Part shown: in pieces, positions 7,198 through 14,681 of the stretch
Layout: the number at the start of each line of letters is the position of its first letter
Position numbering within the stretch: position 1 is the first letter of the stretch
Source: DASSJF01 sp035934535
GTDB lineage: Bacteria > Sysuimicrobiota > Sysuimicrobiia > Sysuimicrobiales > Segetimicrobiaceae
Assembly (NCBI GenBank): GCA_035934535.1
Contig: DASYXS010000176.1
Coordinates: forward strand, 1 to 28,561
Reading direction: 5' to 3'
DNA: 28,561 nt
The notes under the pieces: model-generated
Databases searched by the model: none
What the model saw: the letters and a program-made list of their open reading frames with translations, nothing else
What the model was told of the DNA's origin: nothing
Translations under genes and position numbers: made by a program

Positions 7198-7210
7198 TTG
7201 ACTTAGTCAA
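7198..7210. promoter_or_regulatory. Perfect palindrome, candidate MarR operator and alaX promoter
   Basis: The sequence ttgacttagtcaa is a perfect 6-1-6 palindrome 22 bases upstream of the alaX ATG. Read on the minus strand its first six bases (ttgact) also make a good -35, with a weak -10 (cacgat, 7182-7187) 17 bases on. A repressor bound here would block the promoter. The size and TTG...CAA form fit MarR-family sites, and marR is the last gene of the operon. Binding is inferred. Confidence 0.65.
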
Positions 7211-7342
7211 GTATTGTCACGCCGCCGCGCCCCGGGCCGCGGCAGGTCGACGGCATGGGGAAACACGCCGGCCGGCGCCGAATTAAGGCAGGCGTCCGGG
7301 GCGGGCGGGTACGGACCCGCCCGCCGTCACGAGGAGACCGCG

Positions 7343-7864
7343 ATGCGCATTCGACTGTCGTACGGGCGGCCGGCGTTTATCGTGCTGGCCATCGCGCTGT
7401 CCGCGGCGGGCCGGGCCGCCGCGCAGGATCCCGCCGCGCCGTTCCCGGACGTTCCCCCGTGGCATTGGGCCTATCAGGGCCTCGTACACGACGCGCAGGC
7501 CGGACTGCTCGTCGGCTATCCCACCGCGGCCGCCGAGCTCGTCGAGAACACGCTCACCCAAGTCTACAACGGCTTCGTCCATTCGCGCGCCCCGGAGGCC
7601 CGGACGTGGGTCGAGCACTTCACCTACAACCGGCCGGCCTCGTGGCCGCGGCCGCTCGAGCGCTCGTCCCTGGCTCGGTTCTCCCTCACCGGCGTGACGC
7701 CGGCGATCGCGGGGGACGCCGCGACCGCCGCCTTCAACGCGCAGGTCACGACGCGCACCGGCGAGACCACGAGTGCGCGGATGCGGGCCGGCCTGCGTTT
7801 GGTCAACGGAGACTGGAAGATCGACTACGCGACGCTCGAGAGAGGAAGTGCGCTCTTCCGGTAG
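7343..7864 (+). CDS. Secreted protein with one SLH-like motif
   Basis: A 173-residue protein with an N-terminal Sec signal peptide (basic MRIRLSYGR, hydrophobic FIVLAIALSAAG, AAA then Q). Next is a single S-layer-homology-like motif, FPDVPPWHWAYQGLVHDAQAG followed by LLVGYP, close to the SLH consensus F-x-D-V-x-x-x-H-W-A...G-x-x-x-G-Y. The remainder, about residues 60-173, resembles a small NTF2/SnoaL-like accessory domain (strand-rich, ending RLVNGDWKIDYATLERG); this is only a visual impression. SLH domains usually come in threes and bind secondary cell-wall polymer; a single copy may bind weakly or only dimerise. The start is supported by gaggag 6 bases upstream of the ATG. It stands alone between the alaX promoter and tRNA-Ser. 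Confidence 0.75.
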   Translation: MRIRLSYGRPAFIVLAIALSAAGRAAAQDPAAPFPDVPPWHWAYQGLVHDAQAGLLVGYPTAAAELVENTLTQVYNGFVHSRAPEARTWVEHFTYNRPASWPRPLERSSLARFSLTGVTPAIAGDAATAAFNAQVTTRTGETTSARMRAGLRLVNGDWKIDYATLERGSALFR

Positions 7865-7892
7865 GGAGTTGTAGCCGCGCGCCGTGCCGCCT

Positions 7893-7980
7893 TGGCGGAG
7901 GGAGGGAGATTCGAACTCCCGAGGGGTCGCCCCCTAGCGGTTTTCAAGACCGCCGCAATCGTCCACTCTGCCATCCCTCC
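7893..7980 (-). tRNA. tRNA-Ser (anticodon UGA)
   Basis: An 88-base class II tRNA on the minus strand. The acceptor ggaggga pairs with tccctcc, followed by G and an encoded CCA. The anticodon stem gcggt/accgc closes the loop cttgaaa, giving TGA. The long variable arm (agggggcgacccct) and T arm (gggag-ttcgaat-ctccc) are typical of tRNA-Ser. Confidence 0.97.
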
Positions 7981-8098
7981 GGTGCCCAGTATAGCATCGG
8001 CGGCGCGCGGCGGCCCGGCTGTGCCTGTAGAGGTTCCCGGTCGGACGGACAGAAGGCACAGCCCGATAGAGACATTTCGACTCGGAGGAGGGACGGAT

Positions 8099-8392
8099 AT
8101 GCCGACGTACGTCACGCTCATTAAGTTCACGCAAAAGGGCGCGGAGCAGATCAAGGGAGGGCCCGGACGGCTCGAGGAGGCGAAGAAGCGCGCCAAAGAG
8201 CGGGGCGGCGAGATCAAAGCCTTCTACCTCACGATGGGTCAATACGACGCGGTGTTGATCAGTGAGTCACCCAGCGACGAAGTCGCGGCAATGGGAGTGC
8301 TCACAGCCGCCTCGATGGGTTTCATTCGCACCGAAACAATGCGCGCGTTCACCGAAGCAGAGTGGAAGAAGATGGCGGCAGCCCTGCCCTGA
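8099..8392 (+). CDS. GYD-domain protein
   Basis: A 97-residue single-domain protein of the GYD family: PTYVTLIKFTQKGAEQIK, a helical stretch rich in Lys and Glu, then GGEIKAFYLTMGQYDAVLI, where GQYD stands for the family's GxYD motif, and GFIRTETMRAFTEAEWKKM at the end. The fold is a ferredoxin-like alpha-beta sandwich; no biochemical function is established for this family. The start ATG follows a strong ggaggaggg ribosome-binding site. It appears monocistronic, 120 bases upstream of uppP on the same strand; that gap shows nothing I can name. Confidence 0.88.
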   Translation: MPTYVTLIKFTQKGAEQIKGGPGRLEEAKKRAKERGGEIKAFYLTMGQYDAVLISESPSDEVAAMGVLTAASMGFIRTETMRAFTEAEWKKMAAALP

Positions 8393-8512
8393 GCGGCCGG
8401 AAGACGGAACCTATCGGCACGGGCGAATGGCGGGCGCCGGCGGACCGCCCGCGCTGCCCCTGCGCGCCAACCTGGTTGGGATAATCGTCAGCGGATACCG
8501 GAATCGTCCCTG

Positions 8513-9349
8513 ATGTCACCGATCGCGCTCGCCGTCCTCGCCGGCATCGTACAGGGCGTGGTGGAATGGCTTCCGGTCAGCAGCAAGACCATGATCACCC
8601 TGATCTTCTCGACGGCCGGTTATTCGTTTGGCACTGGCTACGTCTTGGGCCTCCTCGCGAACATGGGGTCGTTCCTCGCCGCGCTCTGGTATTTTCGCAC
8701 GGACATCCAGAGCACGTTGAGAGGCCTCCGCGCGCCGTTCTCGGACACGCCGGAGGCCCGCCTGCTGCGCTACCTCGTCCTGGCCACGCTGACAACCGGG
8801 ATCGTCGGCATCCCCATTTACGTGCTGGTCGAGCACGCCCTGTCGGCCGCGACCGGAACCGCCGCGATGGTCGCGATCGGCATCCTCCTGCTGGCCACCA
8901 GCGCGATCAACGCGCGTCGCGAGCGCCTGGCCCGGACGGCCGTCGGTGACTCCGGACAGGCCGCGCCGGGGACGGTCGCCTCCCTCATCATCGGCGCCTG
9001 CCAAGGGCTCGCCGCCGCGCCGGGTGTGAGCCGCAGCGCCGTCACGGTGACACCGTTGCTGCTGCGCGGCTACGATGCGACGGCCGCGCTGCGCTTTTCG
9101 TTCCTTCTCGACGTGCCCGCTCTCCTCGGCGCCGGGCTTCTGCCGATCGTCATCGAGCACGGCGGCGCCCGAACGTTGGCCGGGATCGGGGCGGCCCCCG
9201 TGATCGTTCTGCTGGCCGTCTCTGCGATCGTCAGCCTTCTCACCATCCGCACCGTGCTCGCCGTGGCCGGCCGCCTTCGCAGTTCGCTCATCACCCTGGT
9301 CATCGGCGTGCTGGCCATCGCCTCGGCCCTGGCGTTCGGACTGCGCTGA
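8513..9349 (+). CDS. uppP: Undecaprenyl-diphosphatase UppP (BacA) homologue
   Basis: A 278-residue polytopic membrane phosphatase with both family signatures: GIVQGVVEWLPVSSKTM near the N-terminus (E18, S23, S24) and GACQGLAAAPGVSRSAVTV (R174) in the middle. These two segments form the re-entrant active site that removes a phosphate from undecaprenyl diphosphate on the outer face of the membrane, recycling the lipid carrier for cell-wall synthesis and giving bacitracin tolerance. The first motif carries EWLPVSSKT where E. coli-type proteins have EFLPISSSGH, so it belongs to a divergent subgroup. About eight membrane segments are visible. ATG at 8513 has little ribosome-binding sequence. The chromate operon follows on the same strand but has its own promoter. 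Confidence 0.9.
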   Translation: MSPIALAVLAGIVQGVVEWLPVSSKTMITLIFSTAGYSFGTGYVLGLLANMGSFLAALWYFRTDIQSTLRGLRAPFSDTPEARLLRYLVLATLTTGIVGIPIYVLVEHALSAATGTAAMVAIGILLLATSAINARRERLARTAVGDSGQAAPGTVASLIIGACQGLAAAPGVSRSAVTVTPLLLRGYDATAALRFSFLLDVPALLGAGLLPIVIEHGGARTLAGIGAAPVIVLLAVSAIVSLLTIRTVLAVAGRLRSSLITLVIGVLAIASALAFGLR

Positions 9350-9386
9350 CCTCGCACGGCGACCGCGAGCTGGCCGCCGGGGGGGG

Positions 9387-9424
9387 TTGACGTGTGTATC
9401 ATATATTGCTAGTGTATGAAACAC
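9387..9424 (+). promoter_or_regulatory. Promoter and palindromic operator of the chromate operon
   Basis: This is an AT-rich island in GC-rich surroundings. ttgacg (9387-9392) is a good -35, with tagtgt (9410-9415) 17 bases on as a weak -10. Overlapping both is an imperfect palindrome, gtgtatcata (9394-9403) with tatgaaacac (9415-9424), 9 of 10 bases complementary across an 11-base spacer. This geometry fits an operator for a dimeric repressor; ChrB (encoded in the operon) is a known regulator type of chr operons, so it is the first candidate. Confidence 0.6.
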
Positions 9425-9490
9425 TTATTACATCCAAACCCCGGCGTGCCGCCCCCCGTCAGCGCGGCTGCCGGCCATCGGAGGCGCCGC

Positions 9491-9931
9491 ATGAAGTGGA
9501 TTACTCGCAAGAACGCCAACGTCGACCGGATCGCGTGCCCGTGGCTCATCCGGAAATTCGTCGACAAGGACGCCGTCTTCATTTACGTGCCGGCAGACGA
9601 CGTGCTCGCCGCGGCGGAACGCGAACAGGCGATCCCCTACGACGTCAAGGGCGTCGAGTTGGGCCACGTCGACGGCCGCTGCAGCTTCGAGTCCATCATG
9701 GTTAAGTACCACCTGGACGATCCCGCCCTTCGGAAGCTGGCGAAGATCGTCCACGGCGCGGATGTCGCCGCGGACGTCAATATCGTCCCCGAGGCCGCCG
9801 GCCTCAAAGCGATCGCGCACGGATTCGCCGCGACCCACGGCGACAACGACCACGAGAAGATCCGGCTCGAGACACCCTTATACGACGCCCTATACGCATG
9901 GTGCCGGCGGGAAGTCGCCGAGGGACGGTGA
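9491..9931 (+). CDS. ChrB C-terminal-domain (chromate resistance) protein
   Basis: A 146-residue protein that is essentially one ChrB C-terminal domain. It opens MKWITRKNANVDRIACPWLIRKFVDKDAVF, the same pattern as residues 185-215 of the full ChrB encoded at 12457 (HVDRLACAWLIRRFINPHA), and both continue to GxxFGH/ELGH, C-x-FE-xMV and IVH segments. Full ChrB regulates or supports chromate resistance; the single-domain form is found in chr operons with an unproven role. The start ATG has ggagg 6 bases upstream and lies after the promoter at 9387; a longer frame from 9416 would begin inside the operator. It is the first gene of the operon, with a 6-base gap to the next. Confidence 0.88.
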   Translation: MKWITRKNANVDRIACPWLIRKFVDKDAVFIYVPADDVLAAAEREQAIPYDVKGVELGHVDGRCSFESIMVKYHLDDPALRKLAKIVHGADVAADVNIVPEAAGLKAIAHGFAATHGDNDHEKIRLETPLYDALYAWCRREVAEGR

Positions 9932-9937
9932 CATCCG

Positions 9938-10834
9938 GTGAGCCTGACGGCAGCGGGATCGATCGCTCTACCGCCTCACGCTCCCGGCGGGGGATTCGAC
10001 CACGGCGACGTGGATCACGAGACGGGCCGGGTCTTCGTCGCGCACACCGCGGCCGGGACGGTCGAAGTCATCGACGGCGGGATCCACCGCGGCACGATTC
10101 CCGGGTGCGCGGAGGCGAGCGGCGTGCTGTGCGCGCAGGAGGATCGGCTCGTCTTCGCGGCGGCGCGCGGGGCGGGGAAAGTTCTCGTCATTGCCGCGCC
10201 TTCGAACGATGTCATCGGAGAAGTCGCCGTAGGCCCGAAGCCGAACGGCCTGGCCTGGGATGCGCAGCGGCGGCGGCTTCTCGTCGCCGATGTCCACGAC
10301 TTCCGCGTTCGGCTGGTCGACCCCCGCCGCCGTGCGGTCGTCGCGGACGCCGGGTTGCCGGGCCGCCCGCGATGGTGCGTCTACGACGCCGCCCGCGACC
10401 GGTTCTTGGTCAATATCCGCGAGCCCGCCTGCGTCGCCGTCCTCGACGCCGGCACGGCCGTATTACGCGCCCGGTGGCCCGTGTCGTCTGGCGGTCCTCA
10501 CGGGTTGGACCTCGACACGGAGCGCGGCCGGGCCTTCGTCGCGTGCGACGGCGGCAAGGTCCTCGCGCTCGACCTGGAGAGCGGCCGCGAAGTCGCGGAC
10601 GCGGACATCGCCGCGGAACCGGACGCAATCTGGTACAACCCGGCCCTATCGCATCTGTACGTCGCGATCGGCCAACCCGGGGTGGTCGACGTCCTGGACA
10701 CCCGCGGCATGACGATCGTCCAGGAGATCGTCACGGAGGCGGGAGCGCACACCAGCGCCTTCGATCAACGCCGACAGCGGCTCTACGTGTTTTTCCCTCG
10801 CAGCGGCCGGGCGGCCGTGTACGCAGAGACGTAG
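9938..10834 (+). CDS. YncE-like beta-propeller protein
   Basis: A 298-residue repeat protein. Units of about 42 residues carry the pattern G-x-V-F/L-V-A... and end in strand pairs such as TGRVFVAHTAAGTVEVID, DRLVFAAARGAGKVLVIA, RRRLLVADVHDFRVRLVD and RGRAFVACDGGKVLALDL, as in YVTN/YncE/Lvw-type propellers. There is no signal peptide, so it is probably cytoplasmic, unlike many YncE relatives. The start is a GTG 6 bases after the preceding stop. Such propellers serve as binding platforms or lactonase-like enzymes; no metal site is obvious. Its place between a ChrB-domain gene and chrA suggests an accessory role in oxyanion handling, which is inference. Confidence 0.78.
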   Translation: MSLTAAGSIALPPHAPGGGFDHGDVDHETGRVFVAHTAAGTVEVIDGGIHRGTIPGCAEASGVLCAQEDRLVFAAARGAGKVLVIAAPSNDVIGEVAVGPKPNGLAWDAQRRRLLVADVHDFRVRLVDPRRRAVVADAGLPGRPRWCVYDAARDRFLVNIREPACVAVLDAGTAVLRARWPVSSGGPHGLDLDTERGRAFVACDGGKVLALDLESGREVADADIAAEPDAIWYNPALSHLYVAIGQPGVVDVLDTRGMTIVQEIVTEAGAHTSAFDQRRQRLYVFFPRSGRAAVYAET

Positions 10835-10856
10835 CGTCATGACCGGAGAGTCGCGA

Positions 10857-12041
10857 ATGGACCGCAACGACACGGCGCGCCGGGTGCCCCTCCGAGATCT
10901 CGTCGTCTATTACCTCCGGCTCGGCACCATCGGCTTCGGCGGCCCCGTGGCCCTGGTGGGCCAGATGGAGAGAGAGCTGGTTGGAGAGCGGCGGTGGCTC
11001 ACGAAAGAAGAGTTTCGCGAGGGTGTCGCGGTCTGTCAGTCGCTGCCCGGGCCGCTTGCGATCCAGGTCGGCATCTTCATCTCCTACATCCGCGGCGGGT
11101 TTTGGGGCGCTTGGGCGGGAGGCTGGGCCTTCATCCTTCCCAACTTTCTCTTTGTAGCCGCGCTGGGCGCGCTGTATGTGCACTTCGGCGACCTTCCGCC
11201 GATCAAGGGGATTTTCTACGGGGTCAGTCCGGCCGTCATCGCGCTCATCCTGTATTCGTGCCATCGGCTGGCCAAGCTCGGGATGGAGGACCGCCTGCAG
11301 TGGGTCATCGCCGCGGGGTGCTTTGCCGTCACCGTTGCCGTGCAGGCGGAGGTCGCGCTCCTGTTCATCGTCGCGGGCGTGATCGGCATCGCGTCCTACG
11401 GGACGCTCTTTCGCGGACGATCGGAAACGGCAACCATTCCGCTGCTGGCCGCCCTCCCGGCGAAGGCCGGCGCGATCGCCGCGCCGTCCGGATCGATCCT
11501 TGGCCAACTGCTCGTCTTCTTCCTGAAGGCCGGGAGCCTCACGTTCGGAAGCGGACTCGTGATCGTGCCCTTCCTCGAAAAGGGCCTGGTCCAGCAGACG
11601 GGCTGGCTCAATGGACAGCAATTCCTCGTCGCCGTCGCGATGGGCATGCTGAGCCCCGGGCCGGTCGTCATTACGGCGACGTTCGTAGGCTACCTCGTTG
11701 CGGGGGTCTGGGGATCCATCCTGTCGACGATCGGGATCTTTCTTCCGTCCTTTCTCCTCGTCCTGATCGTGGCCCCGATCCTGATCCGCCATCGACAGAA
11801 CAAGAACATCCAGGGCTTCGTGAAAGGCGCCTACGCGGCGGCGATTGGGACGATCTTGGGCGCCGGGGCGCTGTTGGCGAAAGTCGCGGTAGGAGATTGG
11901 CTCACCGCGCTCATCGCCGTCGTGAGCCTGGTCGCGCTTGCCCGCTGGAAGATCAACAATCCGCTCCTCGTGGCCGTCACGGCGGCCGTTGGGTTGGCCG
12001 GATTCGCGCTGCTCAAGCCCACGTGGGTTCTTGTCAAATGA
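10857..12041 (+). CDS. chrA: Chromate transporter ChrA
   Basis: A 394-residue membrane transporter with two homologous CHR halves. The first half shows YYLRLGTIGFGGPVALVGQM, LPGPLAIQVGIFISYIRGGF and FILPNFLFV; the second repeats the pattern with FFLKAGSLTFGSGLVIVPFL, MGMLSPGPVVITATFVGYLVAG and FLPSFLLVL. Long-chain ChrA exports chromate from the cytoplasm. I chose ATG 10857 because ggagag sits 6 bases upstream; ATG 10839 would add six residues but lacks a ribosome-binding site. The stop overlaps an in-frame ATG of the next gene (ATGA). The N-terminal G-F-G-G-P and central S/L-P-G-P motifs of the family are intact. Confidence 0.94.
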   Translation: MDRNDTARRVPLRDLVVYYLRLGTIGFGGPVALVGQMERELVGERRWLTKEEFREGVAVCQSLPGPLAIQVGIFISYIRGGFWGAWAGGWAFILPNFLFVAALGALYVHFGDLPPIKGIFYGVSPAVIALILYSCHRLAKLGMEDRLQWVIAAGCFAVTVAVQAEVALLFIVAGVIGIASYGTLFRGRSETATIPLLAALPAKAGAIAAPSGSILGQLLVFFLKAGSLTFGSGLVIVPFLEKGLVQQTGWLNGQQFLVAVAMGMLSPGPVVITATFVGYLVAGVWGSILSTIGIFLPSFLLVLIVAPILIRHRQNKNIQGFVKGAYAAAIGTILGAGALLAKVAVGDWLTALIAVVSLVALARWKINNPLLVAVTAAVGLAGFALLKPTWVLVK

Positions 12042-12061
12042 CAGGCAGGGGGTCGAACGAG

Positions 12062-12460
12062 ATGTCGGCTGCGCGAACGATCGTCTTCGTGTGTCTCCAC
12101 GGCGCCGCAAAGAGCGTGATCGCCAGCGTCTACTTGAACCGGCTCGCGCAGGAGCGCGGGCTCGACGTCCGCGCGAGCGCGGCCGGGATCGAGCCGGAGC
12201 CCGAGATCCCATCCCCGGTTCGTGAGGGACTGCTCAGGGACGGACTCGACGTCGGACATCTCCGCCCGCGGCGGGTCGCGCAGGACGAACTGGAATCAGC
12301 GTGGCGGGTCGTGTCGTTCGGCTGCGATCTCGGTGATCTCACGCCGCCGGGCGGAGCCTGGGAACGGTGGGACGACGTGCCGTTGGTGAGCGACGGGTTC
12401 CCGGCGGCCCGGGACGCCATCGCCGAACGCGTGCGGCGGCTGCTGGATGACTGCGGGTGA
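12062..12460 (+). CDS. LMW protein-phosphatase/arsenate-reductase-like protein with altered P-loop
   Basis: A 132-residue protein with the LMW-PTP/ArsC fold: strand RTIVFVC, P-loop, helix SVIASVYLNRLAQERG, then DVRASAAGIEPEPEIPSPVREGLLRDGLDVGHLRPRRV, matching the A-x-x-S-A-G-x...P...G-x-D segment of the family. The catalytic P-loop is C11-LHGAA-K17-S, so the normally invariant Arg of C-x5-R is Lys, and the usual D-P general-acid loop is replaced by WDDVP. It may therefore bind an oxyanion without normal phosphatase turnover, or be an arsenate-reductase relative with a shifted mechanism. An ATG at 12038 overlaps the chrA stop; ATG 12062 gives the family-like N-terminus. The stop overlaps the chrB start (GTGA), so it is co-translated with chrA and chrB. 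Confidence 0.8.
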   Translation: MSAARTIVFVCLHGAAKSVIASVYLNRLAQERGLDVRASAAGIEPEPEIPSPVREGLLRDGLDVGHLRPRRVAQDELESAWRVVSFGCDLGDLTPPGGAWERWDDVPLVSDGFPAARDAIAERVRRLLDDCG

Positions 12461-13410
12461 GCTGGCTCGTCTTTTCCTACTCCCTGCCGTCGAAGGCCCG
12501 CTCGAGTCCCCGCGTCGCGGCGTGGCGGCGGCTCAAGACGCTCGGCGCCGTCTCCCCGAAGGGCGGCGTCTACGTACTGCCCGGCCGGCCCGACTGCATC
12601 GAAGCGTTTCAATGGCTCGCCCAAGAGGTCGAGGACGCAAAGGGCGAGGCGCTGCTCATGCACGTCGACCGCTTCGAGGGGATGAGCGACGAAGCGCTTG
12701 TGGCGCTCTTTCAGAATGCCCGCCGCCAGGACTACGCGGCGCTCGACGTGCGTGTCGCGGCCCTCGAGCGATTGCTGAAGACCCGGGGGACCGGCGGCGG
12801 CAACGCGCGCGACGCCGTGGCCAAACTGCGCCGGGAGCACGCCGACATCGCGCGAACCGATTTCTTCGAGTCCCCGGACGGGCGCGCTGTGGCGGCTAAA
12901 CTCGATCGCCTCGACGAGCGCCTCACGCCGGCGGGCCCGCCCACCGGCCGGGTCGAACGCGCCGCGGCGGCCGCCTATCGCGCCGCGCGGTGGGTGACGC
13001 GCCCGCACCCGCACGTCGATCGGCTGGCGTGTGCGTGGTTGATTCGGCGCTTCATCAACCCCCACGCGGCCATCCGCTACGCCGCGACCCCGGAACCGGA
13101 CGAGATCGCCTTCGACATGCCCGGCGCGACGTTCGGACACCGCGGCAATCTGTGCACCTTCGAGACGATGGTACGCGCCTTCGAACTGCACGACCCGGGG
13201 CTCCGTGCGATCGCGGAGATCGTCCACGAGATCGACCTGCGGGACGGACGCTACGCGCGCCCCGAGATCCCCGGCATCGACGCCATCCTGCGCGGGTGGG
13301 GCAGTCTGGGAGACTCCGAGCGTGAAGCGCACGGCGTCGCGCTCTTCGAAGGGCTTTACGGATCGCTCGGACGCGCGTCGCGGCGGCCGGGCGGGCGCGC
13401 GCGCGGATGA
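12457..13410 (+). CDS. chrB: Chromate resistance protein ChrB, two-domain
   Basis: A 317-residue protein. Residues 1-150 match the ChrB N-terminal domain: WLVFSYSLPSKARSSPRVAAWRRLKTLGAV..GGVYVLP, the opening typical of the family, followed by a helical region with a likely winged-helix. Residues 180-310 form the ChrB C-terminal domain (HVDRLACAWLIRRFINPHA, MPGATFGHRGNLCTFETMV, IAEIVHEIDLRDG). ChrB acts as a chromate-sensing regulator of chr operons in some proteobacteria and is needed for full resistance. The GTG start overlaps the preceding stop (GTGA) and the stop overlaps the next ATG (ATGA). It is the second ChrB-type protein of this operon, the other lacking the N-terminal domain. Confidence 0.92.
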   Translation: MSWLVFSYSLPSKARSSPRVAAWRRLKTLGAVSPKGGVYVLPGRPDCIEAFQWLAQEVEDAKGEALLMHVDRFEGMSDEALVALFQNARRQDYAALDVRVAALERLLKTRGTGGGNARDAVAKLRREHADIARTDFFESPDGRAVAAKLDRLDERLTPAGPPTGRVERAAAAAYRAARWVTRPHPHVDRLACAWLIRRFINPHAAIRYAATPEPDEIAFDMPGATFGHRGNLCTFETMVRAFELHDPGLRAIAEIVHEIDLRDGRYARPEIPGIDAILRGWGSLGDSEREAHGVALFEGLYGSLGRASRRPGGRARG

Positions 13411-14633
13411 CCGGACTGCCGGCGCGGGACTGGGCCCTGCTGATCGCCGCGCGCAGCGTGCGCATGTTCGCCTATGGCCTGCTCTCGGTCGTGCTCGCGC
13501 TGTATCTCACCGAAATCGGATACTCGCCCCCCGCGATCGGGCTGCTGTTCACGGCCGCGCTCGCCGGCAGCGCCGCGACCTCGACCGCGGTGTCCCTGTT
13601 CGTCGACCGGTGGGGCCGCCGCCGGGTGCTCGCGGCGGCGGCCGTCGTGACGGCCGCCGCCGGCCTCGTGCTCGCCACGCAGGCCGCGTTCGGCCTCATG
13701 CTCGCTCTCGCCGCGCTCGGCGGACTGAGCCCGACCGGTCAGGAGGTCGGGCCGTTCCAACCGATCGAACAGGCCGTGTTGTCGCGCTCCGCGAGCGCCG
13801 GCGCCGTGCTTCCGTATGCCTGGTACAATCTCGCCGGAACGCTCGCCGCGGCGTTTGGCGCGCTGGCGGCCGGGCTCATGCCGGCCGCGCTCGCGATGTC
13901 CGGGTGGCAGCCGATCGCGGCGGAACGCGCGACCGCCTGGGTGTTCGCGGGATGCGGAGCCGCGCTCATCGCTGTGTACGCGACCTTGTCGCGCGCCGTG
14001 GAAGCTCCGCCGGGGCCGCGGGCGGACCTCCGCGGCGGGCTGCGGCGCTCGCGCCGGATCGTCGTCGGTCTCACGGGCCTCTTCGCCGCGGACGCGCTGG
14101 CGGGCGGCTTCGTCGTCCAGAGCCTCGTCGTCTTCTGGTTCCATCAACGGTTCGGGATCGATCTCAAACACCTCGGCGTGCTCTTCTTCGCCGCCAACCT
14201 GCTCGCCGCGCTGTCCTACTTGCCGGCTTCGTGGCTGGCGGACCGGATCGGAATGCTGCGGACGGCCGTGTTCACGCACCTGCCCTCCAACGTTTTTCTC
14301 GCCTGCGTGCCGTTGATGCCGACGTGGCCGCTCGCCGCGGCGATGCTGCTCGCGCGCCAAGCGCTCTCCAGCATGGACGTCCCCACGCGCCAGGCCTATA
14401 CCATGGCCCTCGTGCCTCCGCACGAACGGGCGGCCGCCGCGGGCCTCACCAACGCGATCCGCCCCGCCGCCGCGAGCGTCGCGCCGGTTCTGTCGGGCGC
14501 CGCGCTGGCGGCCGCCGCGAGCGGGCTCCCGTTTTTCCTCGCGGGTGGAATCAAGATCGGGTACGACCTCGCGCTCTGGCTGGTGTTCCGCCGCGTCCCG
14601 CTACTGCCGGCATCCGGGGGGTCGGAAGAATGA
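13407..14633 (+). CDS. MFS transporter at the end of the chromate operon
   Basis: A 408-residue major facilitator superfamily protein with 12 predicted membrane helices. The loop 2-3 motif reads VDRWGRRRVLAAAAVV (matching D-R-x-G-R-R-x), and the second half repeats it as LADRIGMLRTAVF. Long Ala/Gly/Leu-rich helices follow in both halves, with a charged central loop (ALSRAVEAPPGPRADLRGG). The ATG overlaps the chrB stop by four bases, so it is part of the operon, and a strong hairpin two bases after its stop ends transcription. Similar MFS proteins accompany arsenic or metal resistance genes, so export of an oxyanion product or organo-metal compound is possible, though not shown by sequence. 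Confidence 0.88.
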   Translation: MTGLPARDWALLIAARSVRMFAYGLLSVVLALYLTEIGYSPPAIGLLFTAALAGSAATSTAVSLFVDRWGRRRVLAAAAVVTAAAGLVLATQAAFGLMLALAALGGLSPTGQEVGPFQPIEQAVLSRSASAGAVLPYAWYNLAGTLAAAFGALAAGLMPAALAMSGWQPIAAERATAWVFAGCGAALIAVYATLSRAVEAPPGPRADLRGGLRRSRRIVVGLTGLFAADALAGGFVVQSLVVFWFHQRFGIDLKHLGVLFFAANLLAALSYLPASWLADRIGMLRTAVFTHLPSNVFLACVPLMPTWPLAAAMLLARQALSSMDVPTRQAYTMALVPPHERAAAAGLTNAIRPAAASVAPVLSGAALAAAASGLPFFLAGGIKIGYDLALWLVFRRVPLLPASGGSEE

Positions 14634-14634
14634 C

Positions 14635-14658
14635 GAAGGGACCGGTGCCGGTCCCTTC
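14635..14658. terminator. Bidirectional terminator
   Basis: gaagggaccgg (14635-14645) and ccggtcccttc (14648-14658) form a perfect 11-bp inverted repeat with two bases between the arms. It lies between two convergent genes, two bases after the MFS stop and 24 bases from the stop of the repeat protein. No long T-run is present on either side. Confidence 0.75.
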
Positions 14659-14681
14659 ACCCTGCCCGACGGCCGTGGCCG

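Noticed and set aside
10731..12212. A 493-codon minus-strand open frame
   Set aside because: It is antisense to chrA and composed of charged low-complexity sequence; chrA has clear family motifs.
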